DNA from: Variovorax gracilis | GTDB taxonomy: Bacteria > Pseudomonadota > Gammaproteobacteria > Burkholderiales > Burkholderiaceae_C | Assembly: GCF_030317115.1 (NCBI RefSeq) | Contig: NZ_JASZYF010000008.1 | Coordinates: 186,001 to 250,000 of the forward strand | Length of the DNA: 64,000 nucleotides | Direction of reading: 5' to 3' | In this document: piece after piece, positions 8,183-16,549 of the stretch | How the letters are laid out: each line of letters starts with the position of its first letter | Numbering within the stretch: the first letter of the stretch is position 1 | Notes under the pieces: model-generated | Seen by the model: only the letters and a program-made list of their open reading frames with translations | The model's database searches: none | What the model was told of the DNA's origin: nothing | Translations under genes and position numbers: made by a program

Positions 8183-8265
8183 TGCCGCGGAACTGGCTTC
8201 GCCAGGCCGGAGGCGGCGCCCCCGGCAGGGGGTAGGCGGCTACACGAAGTGAGCAAGCCTGGGGG
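8183..8265 (-). repeat. Post-stop intergenic repeat, copy 3
   Basis: Minus-strand copy starting 8 bp after the stop of the leftward Bug gene. With copy 2 it forms a head-out pair placed symmetrically about the terminator at 8139-8162. Confidence 0.82.
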
Positions 8266-8273
8266 CGAGCCCT

Positions 8274-9248
8274 TTAATCAGCGTAGACGCCCGCGGCCTT
8301 GATGATGGGGCTCCACTTGGCGATCTCGGCCACCACGAACTTCTTGTGTCCGTCGGGTTCGACGCGGCCATCATTCGCCACCACCGCGCCCAGGCCTTCC
8401 TGCTTCTTGATGAAGTCGGGGTCCTTCAGCGCGACCTTCAGTGCGTCGTTGATCTTCTTGGTGACAGCCGCGGGCGTGCCCTTCGGCGCATAGAGGCCGT
8501 GCCAGATGGTGACCTGGAAGTCCTTCAGGCCCGATTCCTGGAGCGTCGGCAGGTCCTTCAGAAGCGGCGTGGTCAGGCGCTTGTTCGTGGTCACCGCGAA
8601 GGCCTTGACCTTCTTGGCCTCGATCTGCGGCGAGGTGTTGGTCGTCTGGTCGCAAAGCAGGTCGATCTGGCCTCCGATGAGGTCGGTGATGGCAGGCGCC
8701 GTGCCCTTGTACGGCACGGGCGTCATCTCGGTCTTCGTGGCGGTCTGGAAGAGCAGGCCGCACAGGTGCGAGGCGGAGCCGACACCGGCATTGCCGAGGT
8801 TGATCTTGCCCTTGTTGGCGGCGATCCAGGCGGACAGTTCCTTGTAGTTGTTGGCCTGCATGCTGGGCTTGGAAATCAGCGTCATCGGCACGTCATTGAC
8901 GATGCCGAGGTATTCGAAGTCGGTCTCGACCTTGAAGGGCACGTTGCGCACCAGGGTCGGAATGGTCGACATTCCGATGTGGTTGAGCAGCAGCGTATAG
9001 CCGTCCGGGTTGGCGCGCGCCACCTTGGCCGCGCCGATCGAGCTGCCGGCGCCCGGCACGTTGTCGACCACGATGCTGACGCCGCCGAGCGGCTTGCGCA
9101 GCGCTTCGGCCAGGTCGCGCGCGACGCGGTCGGTCGGGCCGCCGGCCGCGAAGGGCACCACGATGTTGATGGGCTTGCTGGGGAAGTCCTGGGCGTGGGC
9201 TCCCACCACCGCTGCGGCGATGGCCGTCAAGGCGAGCAGTTTCTTCAT
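8274..9248 (-). CDS. Bug-family (tripartite tricarboxylate transporter type) periplasmic binding protein
   Basis: A 324-residue secreted receptor of the Bug/TctC family, which binds carboxylates or small aromatic acids. The signal peptide is MKKLLALTAIAAAVVGAHAQ. The family marks are present: FPSKPINIVVPFAAGGPTD at the mature start, VVDNVPGAGSSIGA, PDGYTLLLN, and VPYKGTAPAITDLIGGQIDL. The ATG at 9248 is chosen for the signal peptide and an AGAG-type ribosome site; the frame extends to 9305 without support. No membrane partners (TctA/TctB) lie nearby, as for most of the many Bug paralogues in this bacterial family. It is divergent from the dehydrogenase at 9431. Ligand unknown. Confidence 0.88.
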   Translation of the reverse strand: MKKLLALTAIAAAVVGAHAQDFPSKPINIVVPFAAGGPTDRVARDLAEALRKPLGGVSIVVDNVPGAGSSIGAAKVARANPDGYTLLLNHIGMSTIPTLVRNVPFKVETDFEYLGIVNDVPMTLISKPSMQANNYKELSAWIAANKGKINLGNAGVGSASHLCGLLFQTATKTEMTPVPYKGTAPAITDLIGGQIDLLCDQTTNTSPQIEAKKVKAFAVTTNKRLTTPLLKDLPTLQESGLKDFQVTIWHGLYAPKGTPAAVTKKINDALKVALKDPDFIKKQEGLGAVVANDGRVEPDGHKKFVVAEIAKWSPIIKAAGVYAD

Positions 9249-9430
9249 GATCTCTCCGAATTGAAAATTGGCCGCGATCTTATCGGCTGACTGCACCCTG
9301 ACCACAGCTGATTTTCCCGAAGACCTTGATCGAGACCAAGAAATGCGCGCGGCCGGTGGTTTTCGCCGCAGCCGGTGTGCGCCGGCGCCATCGCGGGTAT
9401 CGTGCCTCCTCTATCCACGGAGTGCGAGAC

Positions 9431-10891
9431 ATGTTGAAACTGAAGGACCCGACCCTGCTGCGCCAGCAGGTTTTCATCGCAGGCGAATGGGTGGATGCGG
9501 ACAACCGCGAAACCATCCCGGTCACCAATCCGGCCAATGGAGAGCAGATCGGCACCGTGCCGATGTGCGGCACCGACGAGACCGTGCGTGCCATCGCAGC
9601 CGCTGAAGTCGCGCAACGCGCCTGGGCGCAACGGCCGGCCAAGGAGCGCTCCGCCATCCTGCGCAAGCTCAACGACCTGATGCTCGCGAACCAGGACGAC
9701 CTGGCGCTCATCATGACCACGGAGCAGGGCAAGCCGCTCGCCGAGAGCAAGGGCGAGATCGCCTATGCGGCGTCCTTCATCGAATGGTTCGCCGAAGAGG
9801 CGCGCCGCGTGTACGGCGACACCATCCCCGCACCGCAGGCGGATCGCCGCATCCTGGCGCTCAAGCAGCCGGTCGGCGTGACGGCCGCGATCACGCCCTG
9901 GAACTTCCCGACCGCGATGCTCACGCGAAAGGCCGGCCCGGCATTGGCGGCGGGCTGCTCCATGGTGGTCAAGCCCGCGACGCAGACGCCGTTCTCGGCG
10001 CTCGCCTTCGCCGAACTGGCCGACCGCGCCGGGCTGCCCAAGGGCCTGCTGTCGGTGCTGACCGGCTCGGCCTCGAAGATCGGCGGCGAGATGACGCGCA
10101 GCCCCATCGTGCGCAAGCTGAGCTTCACCGGCTCGACCGAGGTCGGCCGCACGCTGATGAAGCAATCCGCCGACACCATCAAGAAGCTGTCGCTCGAACT
10201 CGGCGGCAACGCGCCGTTCATCGTGTTCGACGATGCCGATGTCGATGCGGCCGTCGAGGGTGCGATGGTCTCCAAGTACCGCAACACCGGCCAGACCTGC
10301 GTCTGTGCCAACCGCATCTATGTGCAGCGGGGCGTGCTCGAGGCTTTCACGCAGAAGCTGATCGCGAAGGTCAATGCGTTGAAAGTGGGCGATGGCACCG
10401 AGCCGGGCGTGAACCAGGGCCCGCTGATCGACGACAAGGCCGTCGCCAAGATCGAGCAGCACGTCGCCGACGCCGTCGCCAAGGGCGGGAAGGTTCTGGC
10501 CGGGGGCCGGCGTCACGCGCTGGGCGGGCGTTTCTACCAGCCCACGGTGATCGGTGGCGCGACGGCGGACATGCTGGTCGCGCACGAGGAGAGCTTCGGC
10601 CCGCTGGCGCCAGTCTTCGCGTTCGACACCGAAGCCGAGGCGATCGCGCTGGCCAATGACACCGAGTTCGGCCTCGCCTCGTATTTCTACAGCCGCGACA
10701 TCGGCCGCGTCATGCGCGTCGCCGAGGCGCTCGAATGCGGCATCGTCGGTGTCAACACCGGCCTTATCTCGACGGCCGAGGCGCCCTTCGGCGGCGTCAA
10801 GCAGTCGGGGCTGGGCCGAGAAGGCTCGAAGTACGGCCTCGACGACTTCCTGGAAATCAAGTACGTGTGCCTCGCGGGGCTGGGTCTGTAG
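9431..10891 (+). CDS. gabD: NAD(P)-dependent succinate-semialdehyde dehydrogenase-type aldehyde dehydrogenase
   Basis: A 486-residue cytoplasmic aldehyde dehydrogenase. It shows PWNFPTAMLTRK, the cofactor loop SFTGSTEVGRTLM, the general base Glu256 in LELGG, and the nucleophile Cys290 in NTGQTCVCANR. Length and motifs match GabD/SSADH enzymes, which oxidise succinate semialdehyde to succinate in 4-aminobutyrate breakdown; related semialdehydes such as glutarate semialdehyde are possible. The ATG at 9431 is chosen from the typical head (DPTLLRQQVFIAGEW) and a GGAG 9 bp upstream. No GABA transaminase is adjacent, so the pathway is open. A repeat copy follows 4 bp after the stop. Confidence 0.85.
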   Translation: MLKLKDPTLLRQQVFIAGEWVDADNRETIPVTNPANGEQIGTVPMCGTDETVRAIAAAEVAQRAWAQRPAKERSAILRKLNDLMLANQDDLALIMTTEQGKPLAESKGEIAYAASFIEWFAEEARRVYGDTIPAPQADRRILALKQPVGVTAAITPWNFPTAMLTRKAGPALAAGCSMVVKPATQTPFSALAFAELADRAGLPKGLLSVLTGSASKIGGEMTRSPIVRKLSFTGSTEVGRTLMKQSADTIKKLSLELGGNAPFIVFDDADVDAAVEGAMVSKYRNTGQTCVCANRIYVQRGVLEAFTQKLIAKVNALKVGDGTEPGVNQGPLIDDKAVAKIEQHVADAVAKGGKVLAGGRRHALGGRFYQPTVIGGATADMLVAHEESFGPLAPVFAFDTEAEAIALANDTEFGLASYFYSRDIGRVMRVAEALECGIVGVNTGLISTAEAPFGGVKQSGLGREGSKYGLDDFLEIKYVCLAGLGL

Positions 10892-10895
10892 CTCG

Positions 10896-10980
10896 CCCCC
10901 AGGCTTGCCCACTTCGTGTGGCCGCCTACCCCCTGCCGGGGGCAACACCGGCGGCCCGGCGGAGCCGGTTCCGCGGTGTT
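10896..10980 (+). repeat. Post-stop intergenic repeat, copy 4
   Basis: Begins 4 bp after the gabD stop, same orientation, close to copy 2 in sequence over its whole length. Confidence 0.85.
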
Positions 10981-10992
10981 TCTGGACTCGCT

Positions 10993-11035
10993 CGGGGGCA
11001 ATACCGGCGGCTCGGCGGAGCCGGTTCCGCGGTGG
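10993..11035 (+). repeat. Partial second copy of the repeat (3' hairpin only)
   Basis: GGGGGCAATACC, then GGCGGAGCCGG and CCGCGGTGG repeat the distal hairpin of copy 4 directly after it, making a tandem of one full and one half unit. Confidence 0.75.
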
Positions 11036-11135
11036 TTCTGGGCTCGCGCTTCGATCGGCTGAAACGCCTCGGGGGACGGGGTTGAATGCAGAATTGCGTG
11101 GTTCCTGTACGAAAGCGTCCCGCGAACTCCGATCG

Positions 11136-11885
11136 ATGACTGAAAGCAACAAGGCGCTCGACGCCGCCATCGAGCTGTTGCGCACCGCACGGCGTATCGT
11201 CGTTTTTTCCGGCGCGGGCCTGTCGAAGGCCTCCGGCATACCGACCTACCGCGATGCCGACGGCCTGTGGATGAACCAGAACGCCGTCCAGTTCTCGCAC
11301 ATCGAAGACCTCGAGCGTGATCCGGCCGGGTTCTCGAGGTTCTGGGCTCATCGCCTCGCCGTCGTCGAGGCGGCCAAGCCCAACCCGGGCCACCTTGCGC
11401 TGGCCCAACTGCAGCGCCTGCGCCCTTCGACGCGCCTCGTCACGCAAAACGTGGACGGCCTCCTGACGCTGGCCGGCGGCATGGACGTGCTGGAGCTGCA
11501 CGGCTCCCTGCGCCGCTGGCGTTGCGATCACTGCGGCAACCGTCGCGGTCCGTGGCTCTTTCAGCGGTGCACGCGTTGCGGCTCGCGCGCACGGCCGGAC
11601 GTCGTGATGTTCGGCGAGATGCTGAATCAAGGCGTGCTGCTGGACGCCCAGACGGCGGCGCAGGAAGCGGACGTCTTCATCGTCGTCGGCAGCACCGCGG
11701 TGGTCTACCCGGCCGCGGACCTGCCGCTACAGGCGCTTTCCACAGGCGGCAGGCTCGTCACGCTCAACATCGAGCCGCTGCACCTGGACGCCTCGGCGTC
11801 CGCGGTGCTGAGAGGCGCTTCGGAAGACCTGCTGCCTCGCCTGGTGGCGGGCCTGGGCTATTCCAGCACCACCCTCGGAAAGTAG
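11136..11885 (+). CDS. NAD-dependent protein deacylase, sirtuin family
   Basis: A 249-residue Sir2-family enzyme that removes acyl groups from lysines using NAD. The NAD loop reads FSGAGLSKASGIPTYR, where most sirtuins have GIPDFR. Then TQNVDGL, the catalytic His122 in ELHGSL, a zinc module with cysteines 130, 133, 145 and 148, and PDVVMFGEML. VVGSTAVVYPAADLP near the end binds the nicotinamide ribose. The ATG at 11136 is chosen because it gives the normal sirtuin head. The distance to the preceding repeat suggests its own promoter. The 3' end overlaps a formamidase remnant on the other strand by 28 bp. Confidence 0.88.
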   Translation: MTESNKALDAAIELLRTARRIVVFSGAGLSKASGIPTYRDADGLWMNQNAVQFSHIEDLERDPAGFSRFWAHRLAVVEAAKPNPGHLALAQLQRLRPSTRLVTQNVDGLLTLAGGMDVLELHGSLRRWRCDHCGNRRGPWLFQRCTRCGSRARPDVVMFGEMLNQGVLLDAQTAAQEADVFIVVGSTAVVYPAADLPLQALSTGGRLVTLNIEPLHLDASASAVLRGASEDLLPRLVAGLGYSSTTLGK

Positions 11886-12014
11886 AACGAGACCACCCAG
11901 TTCGGCACATCGACGATGGAGCTGATGCGCAGGTCCGCGCAGACGTTGCACAGCATGTAGGCATCGATCGGCTCGTAGCCATAGCGCAGGCTCAGGAGCT
12001 TCCCGCGCAGGTGC
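11858..12014 (-). pseudogene. C-terminal remnant of an acetamidase/formamidase gene
   Basis: Read leftward from about 12014, the frame gives RYGYEPIDAYMLCNVCADLR followed by ISSIVDVPNWVVSFYFPRVV and a stop. This is the usual C-terminal end of FmdA/AmdA amidases, which release ammonia from formamide or acetamide. Only about 52 residues of a family that is normally 300-410 long remain. The rest is gone: the sequence upstream becomes the leader of the CBS gene with no homology I can see. It overlaps the sirtuin 3' end. The call rests on motif recognition by eye. Confidence 0.6.
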
Positions 12015-12109
12015 TGTAAATGTCGGCACGCGCGTCGTTGCATCCGCTTGTGGCGCTCGGGCGGGCCGCGCAGAATGGCAGGCACCGGCCCTTCCTGGAG
12101 GAACAACCC

Positions 12110-12550
12110 ATGAAATCCGTGGCGGAAATTCTCAAGGCCAAAGGCGATTCGACGGTTTATTCCATCGAGCCCACGGCCTCGGTCTTCGATGCCGTCAAGC
12201 TGATGGCACAAAAGAACGTCGGCGCGCTGCTCGTCATGGAGCGCGATCGCATCGTCGGCGTGGTGACCGAACGCGACTACGCGCGCAAGGTCGTGCTGAT
12301 GGCGCGTTCGTCCAAGGACACGCCGCTGCGCGATGTGATGACCGCGGCCGTGATCTACGTGCGGCCCAACCAGACCAGCGAGGAATGCATGGCGCTGATG
12401 ACGGAGAACCGGGTGCGCCATCTGCCCGTGATGGATGGCGGCAAGCTGATCGGGCTGATCTCGATCGGCGACATCGTGAAGGGCATCATCTCCGAGCAGA
12501 ACTTCATCATCGAACAGCTGCAGCACTACATCTCGGGAGAGCATCGCTGA
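12110..12550 (+). CDS. Tandem CBS-domain protein
   Basis: A 146-residue soluble protein made only of two CBS domains, about residues 8-65 and 75-135. Each ends with the usual motif: DRIVGVVTERDYARKV and GKLIGLISIGDIVKGI. Such stand-alone pairs bind adenine nucleotides and act as energy sensors or partner regulators; the partner is not evident. The ATG at 12110 has CTGGAGG 8 bp upstream. The methyltransferase gene starts 19 bp after the stop, so the two are probably cotranscribed. Confidence 0.85.
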   Translation: MKSVAEILKAKGDSTVYSIEPTASVFDAVKLMAQKNVGALLVMERDRIVGVVTERDYARKVVLMARSSKDTPLRDVMTAAVIYVRPNQTSEECMALMTENRVRHLPVMDGGKLIGLISIGDIVKGIISEQNFIIEQLQHYISGEHR

Positions 12551-12569
12551 GCCGCAGCGCTCCACCCTC

Positions 12570-13202
12570 ATGCCACTGACGCCCGAGGATCTCCAGCGCA
12601 TCGCGGCGGTCACCCTGGCCCACTACGACCGGGGCGCGGAGGACTTCTGGCTCGCCACGCGCGACCACGACGTGAGCCAGAACATCGCGGCGCTGCTGCA
12701 GTTCATCGACGCGTCGCCGCCCTTCGCGATCCTGGACTTCGGCTGCGGACCCGGGCGCGACCTGCTGACGTTCACGCAACTCGGGCACGTGGCAACCGGA
12801 CTCGAAGGTTCACCGCAACTGGCGGAGATGGCGCGTGCGCAAAGCGGGTGCGAGGTGCTGCAGCAGAACTTCCTCGCACTGGAGCTGCCTCCCAGCCGCT
12901 TCGACGGCGTGTTCGCCAACGCGGCGCTCTTTCATGTGCCCGCGCAGGAGTTGCCTCGGGTGCTGCGCGAGCTGCATGCGACGCTGAAGCCGGGCGGCGT
13001 GCTGTTCAGTTCCAATCCGCGCGGCGATGGGCAGGAAGGCTGGCGCGGCGACCGCTACGGCGCGTTCCATGATCTGGCGAGCTGGCGCGACAGCATGACG
13101 GAAGCCGGGTTCGCCGAGCTGGCTCACTACTACCGTCCGACCGGGTTGCCCTTCGAGCAGCAGCCGTGGCTGGCGAGCGTGTGGCGCAAGCCGGTGAACT
13201 AG
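12570..13202 (+). CDS. Class I SAM-dependent methyltransferase
   Basis: A 210-residue methyltransferase of the UbiE/type-11 kind. Motif I is AILDFGCGPGRDLLTF near residue 50, followed by the acidic GLEGSPQLAEMAR loop, and FDGVFANAALFHVP as motif II/IV. The region RVLRELHATLKPGGVLFSSN is the standard post-motif helix and strand. The substrate is unknown; similar proteins act on small molecules rather than DNA. It follows the CBS gene by 19 bp. Confidence 0.78.
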   Translation: MPLTPEDLQRIAAVTLAHYDRGAEDFWLATRDHDVSQNIAALLQFIDASPPFAILDFGCGPGRDLLTFTQLGHVATGLEGSPQLAEMARAQSGCEVLQQNFLALELPPSRFDGVFANAALFHVPAQELPRVLRELHATLKPGGVLFSSNPRGDGQEGWRGDRYGAFHDLASWRDSMTEAGFAELAHYYRPTGLPFEQQPWLASVWRKPVN

Positions 13203-13212
13203 ACCGCCACGC

Positions 13213-13815
13213 TCAATCGCTCTCTTCACCACCCCGCATGCCGGCTTCCCCGGTCCCGCGCACCAGCAGTTGGCGCAGCCGATCCCGCAGGGCCGGGATG
13301 GCCGCCGCAGGGCCCGCCGCGGCTTCCCACTGCCGATAGATCTCGCGTTCCCTCGCCAGGCAATGGCCGAGCGCTGCGAGATTCCGCTCGTTATAGGCCC
13401 AGACGCCCTCCACCACGAAGTTGCCCGGCGTCTCGTGATCGGGCCGCGGCGTGATGGTGACGCCTTCGGCGCCGATGTCCTGCAGCAGCGCCGAACGTGC
13501 CGATGCGACCTTCATGCCGTCGCCGTGCATTTCGATTTCCCGGCTGAGCGAGTAGCTGATGGTCTGGATGCCGTGGAACTGTTCGGCAAGGTAGGAAGTG
13601 ACTTCGAGCAGGACCAGGGGGCCGAAATTCCGCCTTTGTTCCTTGACGAACCTGGAGGGCAGGAAGCGCTCGATGTGCACCTCCGTCCCGTCGCGGCTGA
13701 GCCTGACCGGGTCGACCGCGCCCAGGTGGACGCTGCCGTCATGCACGTGCATCGGGGCGCCGAGCTCGTAGCGCTCGCCGTCGCGTCCCGTGATGCGAAG
13801 TCTCTCGAAAGTCAT
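13213..13815 (-). CDS. Conserved hypothetical protein
   Basis: I do not recognise this 200-residue protein. It has no signal peptide or membrane segment. The N-terminal half is beta-rich (YELGAPMHVHDGSVHLGAVD), the middle reads PLVLLEVTSYLAEQFHGIQT, and the C-terminus is helical and charged (LAREREIYRQWEAAAG). The ATG at 13815 is chosen because upstream residues look like non-coding translation; its ribosome site is weak. It converges on the methyltransferase, with stops 10 bp apart. Frame length and codon use support a real gene. Confidence 0.55.
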   Translation of the reverse strand: MTFERLRITGRDGERYELGAPMHVHDGSVHLGAVDPVRLSRDGTEVHIERFLPSRFVKEQRRNFGPLVLLEVTSYLAEQFHGIQTISYSLSREIEMHGDGMKVASARSALLQDIGAEGVTITPRPDHETPGNFVVEGVWAYNERNLAALGHCLAREREIYRQWEAAAGPAAAIPALRDRLRQLLVRGTGEAGMRGGEESD

Positions 13816-13926
13816 CGTTCGAGAATGCCACGTGCATCCTGACGCGACGCCCCGGGCGACACGAGGCAATTCCCGTACACCACGAAGACCGCACAAAAAC
13901 GCAGGAAATCTGCGGCGGTCCGGCGC

Positions 13927-15261
13927 TCAGGCGGTCATGAGATCGTCAAGAAGCCGGTAGTCGGGCAGGGTGGTGTCGATCGCACGGCCGGCGCGCAGCA
14001 CCGTGCGATCGAACTGCGTGCGCGCGAGCATCTCCGAATAGTTGCGCGCCTTGAGCACGATCAGGTCTGCAGGCGCCCCGGCCTTCAGCACGCCGCGATC
14101 GATGCCCATGATCGCGGCCGGCGTCTCCGTGGCCGCGCGGATCCAGTCGCCGAGCGGGTGGTCCAGGTGCAGGATCTTCACGGCCTGCGTGAAGGTGTCG
14201 AGCATGTCGTGGTCGCCGTAGGCGTAGAAGGGGTCGCGGCAGTTGTCGCCCGCCACCGCGACGCGCAGGCCGCGCGCCTTCATCTCGTGCAGCACCGTCA
14301 CGCCGCGCCAGCGGGGCGTGCGGGCCTCCTGGCTGCGGTCCTGCAGATACATGTTGACGGTGGGCAGGCTCACGATGTCGATGCCCGCGTCCCTGCAGGC
14401 GGCGATCGTCTCCTCGATGAACTCGTCGGTCTGCAAGGCGAGGGAGGTCACGTGGCCGCAGAGGATGCGTCCGTCGAAATCCTGCGACACCGCCGTGCGC
14501 GCAACGCGGATGAGCGCGCGTGCGTTCGGGTCGGTCGATTCGTCCACGTGCAGGTCGAGGTTCAGGCCGCGCTCGGCCGCGAGCTTGAACACGCGGACCA
14601 GCGCTTCGTCCATGTCCGGCGGCATGGTCTCCGCCGGGAAGCGGGCCGAGCGCGTCACGCAGCCGAGCTTGCCGCCGCTCTCGGCCACGATGTCGGCGAG
14701 TTGGCGGCCTTCGTCCGTCAGGAAGATGTCGAGGGGCGCGATGGAAGACACCTGCAGGTCGATGCGCCCGGCCCAGCGTTCGCGCATCTCGCGGAACACG
14801 GGAAACGAGATCGATGCCTGCGGCGCCAGCGAATCGAGATGCGTGCTGATCGCGACCACGCCCTTGGCATGGGCGGTGCACAGGCCGAACTCCATGCGCC
14901 GGCGCACGTCCTCGGCATTCCAGCGCGTGGTGCGGTCGCGCATCGTCGCCAAGGAGGCGCCCGCGCCGTCGCCGGTGAGGTTGGGCTGGCGCGGCCAGAT
15001 GTGCCCCTTGTCGAGGTGCGTGTGGCAATCGACCATGCCCGGCAGCACCATCGACGCGTCGAGATCGGGGCCGAGTTCGGCGGGCATGGCGCCTGCGGCG
15101 TCGATGGCGGCGATACGGCCGTCGTCCACCAGGAGATCGATGGCGGCGAGCCCGTCGTCGGCGTTGCCGGGTAGCCCGGCGGGAACGAGGCACCGGGGAG
15201 CGCGCAGGTTGCGCAGGGCGAAGCGGGATGTGGCGGGCGGCTGGAAGAAGGAGTGGGTCAT
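13927..15261 (-). CDS. Cytosine deaminase-like amidohydrolase
   Basis: A 444-residue metal-dependent hydrolase of the CodA/AtzC group. Metal ligands are seen in DCHTHLDKGHIW, in LDLHVDEST, in ILCGHVTSLALQ, and in the catalytic aspartate region VAVAGDNCRDPFYAYGDHDM. CodA has the same spacing of HxHLD, H, H and D motifs. Such enzymes deaminate cytosine, creatinine-like or triazine rings. The terminal ADLIVLKARNYSEML is the normal small beta-domain. It lies 37 bp downstream of the PaaK-like ligase in the leftward liv cluster and may process the imported compound, but the substrate is unknown. Confidence 0.78.
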   Translation of the reverse strand: MTHSFFQPPATSRFALRNLRAPRCLVPAGLPGNADDGLAAIDLLVDDGRIAAIDAAGAMPAELGPDLDASMVLPGMVDCHTHLDKGHIWPRQPNLTGDGAGASLATMRDRTTRWNAEDVRRRMEFGLCTAHAKGVVAISTHLDSLAPQASISFPVFREMRERWAGRIDLQVSSIAPLDIFLTDEGRQLADIVAESGGKLGCVTRSARFPAETMPPDMDEALVRVFKLAAERGLNLDLHVDESTDPNARALIRVARTAVSQDFDGRILCGHVTSLALQTDEFIEETIAACRDAGIDIVSLPTVNMYLQDRSQEARTPRWRGVTVLHEMKARGLRVAVAGDNCRDPFYAYGDHDMLDTFTQAVKILHLDHPLGDWIRAATETPAAIMGIDRGVLKAGAPADLIVLKARNYSEMLARTQFDRTVLRAGRAIDTTLPDYRLLDDLMTA

Positions 15262-15298
15262 TGCGGAAGGACCGAAAGCAGTTTCCGCGCCCGGCCCG

Positions 15299-16549
15299 CT
15301 ACTTGTAGCTGCGTGCGTCCTCGATCACCTTGCCGTCGTTGGGCAGGCTTCCCGGTGCGACCAGCTCCACCGTGCCTCGCAGCTTGGTGACATCGCGGAT
15401 CGCCTCGCCGATGCGATCGGCCAGGCCCTCGGCCGCCGTGGGGCATTCGAGACGCAGCGTCATGCGGTCGTCGGCCATCTCGCCTTCGACCACCAGCCGC
15501 GCCCGCTGCACTTCCGGAAAGCGGCGCGCGATTTCCGCGATCTGGCCCGGGTGCACGAACATGCCGCGCACCTTGGTCGTCTGGTCCGCGCGGCCGAGCC
15601 AGCCCTTGATGCGGGCATTGGTTCGGCCGGTGGGGCAGTCCCCCGGCAGCAGGGCCGAGAGATCGCCCGTGCCGAAGCGGACCAGCGGATAGTCGGGATT
15701 CAGCGTGGTCACGACGATCTCGCCGACCTCGCCTGCCGGCACGGGGTCGCCGGTGCCGGGCCGCACGATCTCCACGATCACACCCTCGTCCAGCACCAGC
15801 CCTTCGCGCGCGCTCGTCTCATAGGCGATCAGGCCCAGGTCGGCCGTGGCGTAGCACTGCACGCCGGTCACGCCACGCTCGGCGATCCAGTCGCGCAGGC
15901 TCGGCGGAAAGGCTTCGCCCGACACCAGTGCCTTGGTGAGCGAGGGCAGGGGCACCTTCCTCTCCGCCGCCTTCTCGATGATGATCTTCAGGAAGCTCGG
16001 CGTGCCCGCATAGCCCGCGGGCCGCAGGTCGGCAATGGCGTCCACCTGCTGCTCGGTCTGCCCCGTGCCGCCCGCGAAGACGGTGCAGCCCAGCGCACGC
16101 GCGCCGCTTTCCATGATGGAGCCAGCCGGCGTCATGTGATAGCTGAAGCAGTTGTGCACCAGCTCCCCGCTGCGAAAGCCCGCCGCGTACAGCGCACGGG
16201 CGGTGCGCCAATAGTCCCGAGCCTCGCCCTCGGGCTCGTAGATGGTGCCGGGGCTCGCGAAGACGCGCGTCATCCGTGGCCCGAAACGTATCGCCGAGAA
16301 GCCGCCGAACGGATCGCTCGCGCGGCGCTGCTGCTGCAGAGCGAGCAGTTCCGACTTGCGCGTGACCGGCAGCTTCGCCAGCGCCTCGCGGCTCGTGATG
16401 TCGTTCGGCTTGACGCCGTCGAGGATCTTCGCGAAGGCCGATGCGGCGGTCTGCGCCTGCATGATCTGCCGAGGCAGCGCGGCCAGCAGGTCCCGTTCGC
16501 GCTCGGCCGGCTCTCGAATCTCGAGCTCGTCGTAGTAGTCCTTCGTCAT
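15299..16549 (-). CDS. Phenylacetate-CoA ligase family (PaaK-like) adenylating enzyme
   Basis: A 416-residue AMP-forming ligase of the PaaK branch, which activates aryl or other carboxylic acids to CoA thioesters. Visible segments are ASPGTIYEPEG, NCFSYHMTPAGSIMESGARA, CYATADLGLIAYE in the adenine-binding part, VVTTLNPDYPLVRFGTGDLS, and the C-terminal hinge GWLGRADQTTKVRGMFVHPG. The ATG is at 16549 and its first bases overlap the livF stop as ATGA, so the two are coupled. It sits in an ABC importer operon that also carries a second, unrelated FadD-type ligase at 22142. This suggests uptake followed by CoA activation of an organic acid. Confidence 0.82.
   Translation of the reverse strand: MTKDYYDELEIREPAERERDLLAALPRQIMQAQTAASAFAKILDGVKPNDITSREALAKLPVTRKSELLALQQQRRASDPFGGFSAIRFGPRMTRVFASPGTIYEPEGEARDYWRTARALYAAGFRSGELVHNCFSYHMTPAGSIMESGARALGCTVFAGGTGQTEQQVDAIADLRPAGYAGTPSFLKIIIEKAAERKVPLPSLTKALVSGEAFPPSLRDWIAERGVTGVQCYATADLGLIAYETSAREGLVLDEGVIVEIVRPGTGDPVPAGEVGEIVVTTLNPDYPLVRFGTGDLSALLPGDCPTGRTNARIKGWLGRADQTTKVRGMFVHPGQIAEIARRFPEVQRARLVVEGEMADDRMTLRLECPTAAEGLADRIGEAIRDVTKLRGTVELVAPGSLPNDGKVIEDARSYK

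Noticed and set aside
5966..8302. A 778-codon plus-strand frame overlapping the PQQ dehydrogenase in another frame
   Set aside because: Runs on through two repeats and the terminator; Arg-rich with no motifs.
13927..15261. Naming the amidohydrolase codA outright
   Set aside because: The metal and catalytic motifs fit the CodA/AtzC group, but substrate-specific residues and a cytosine permease are not evident.
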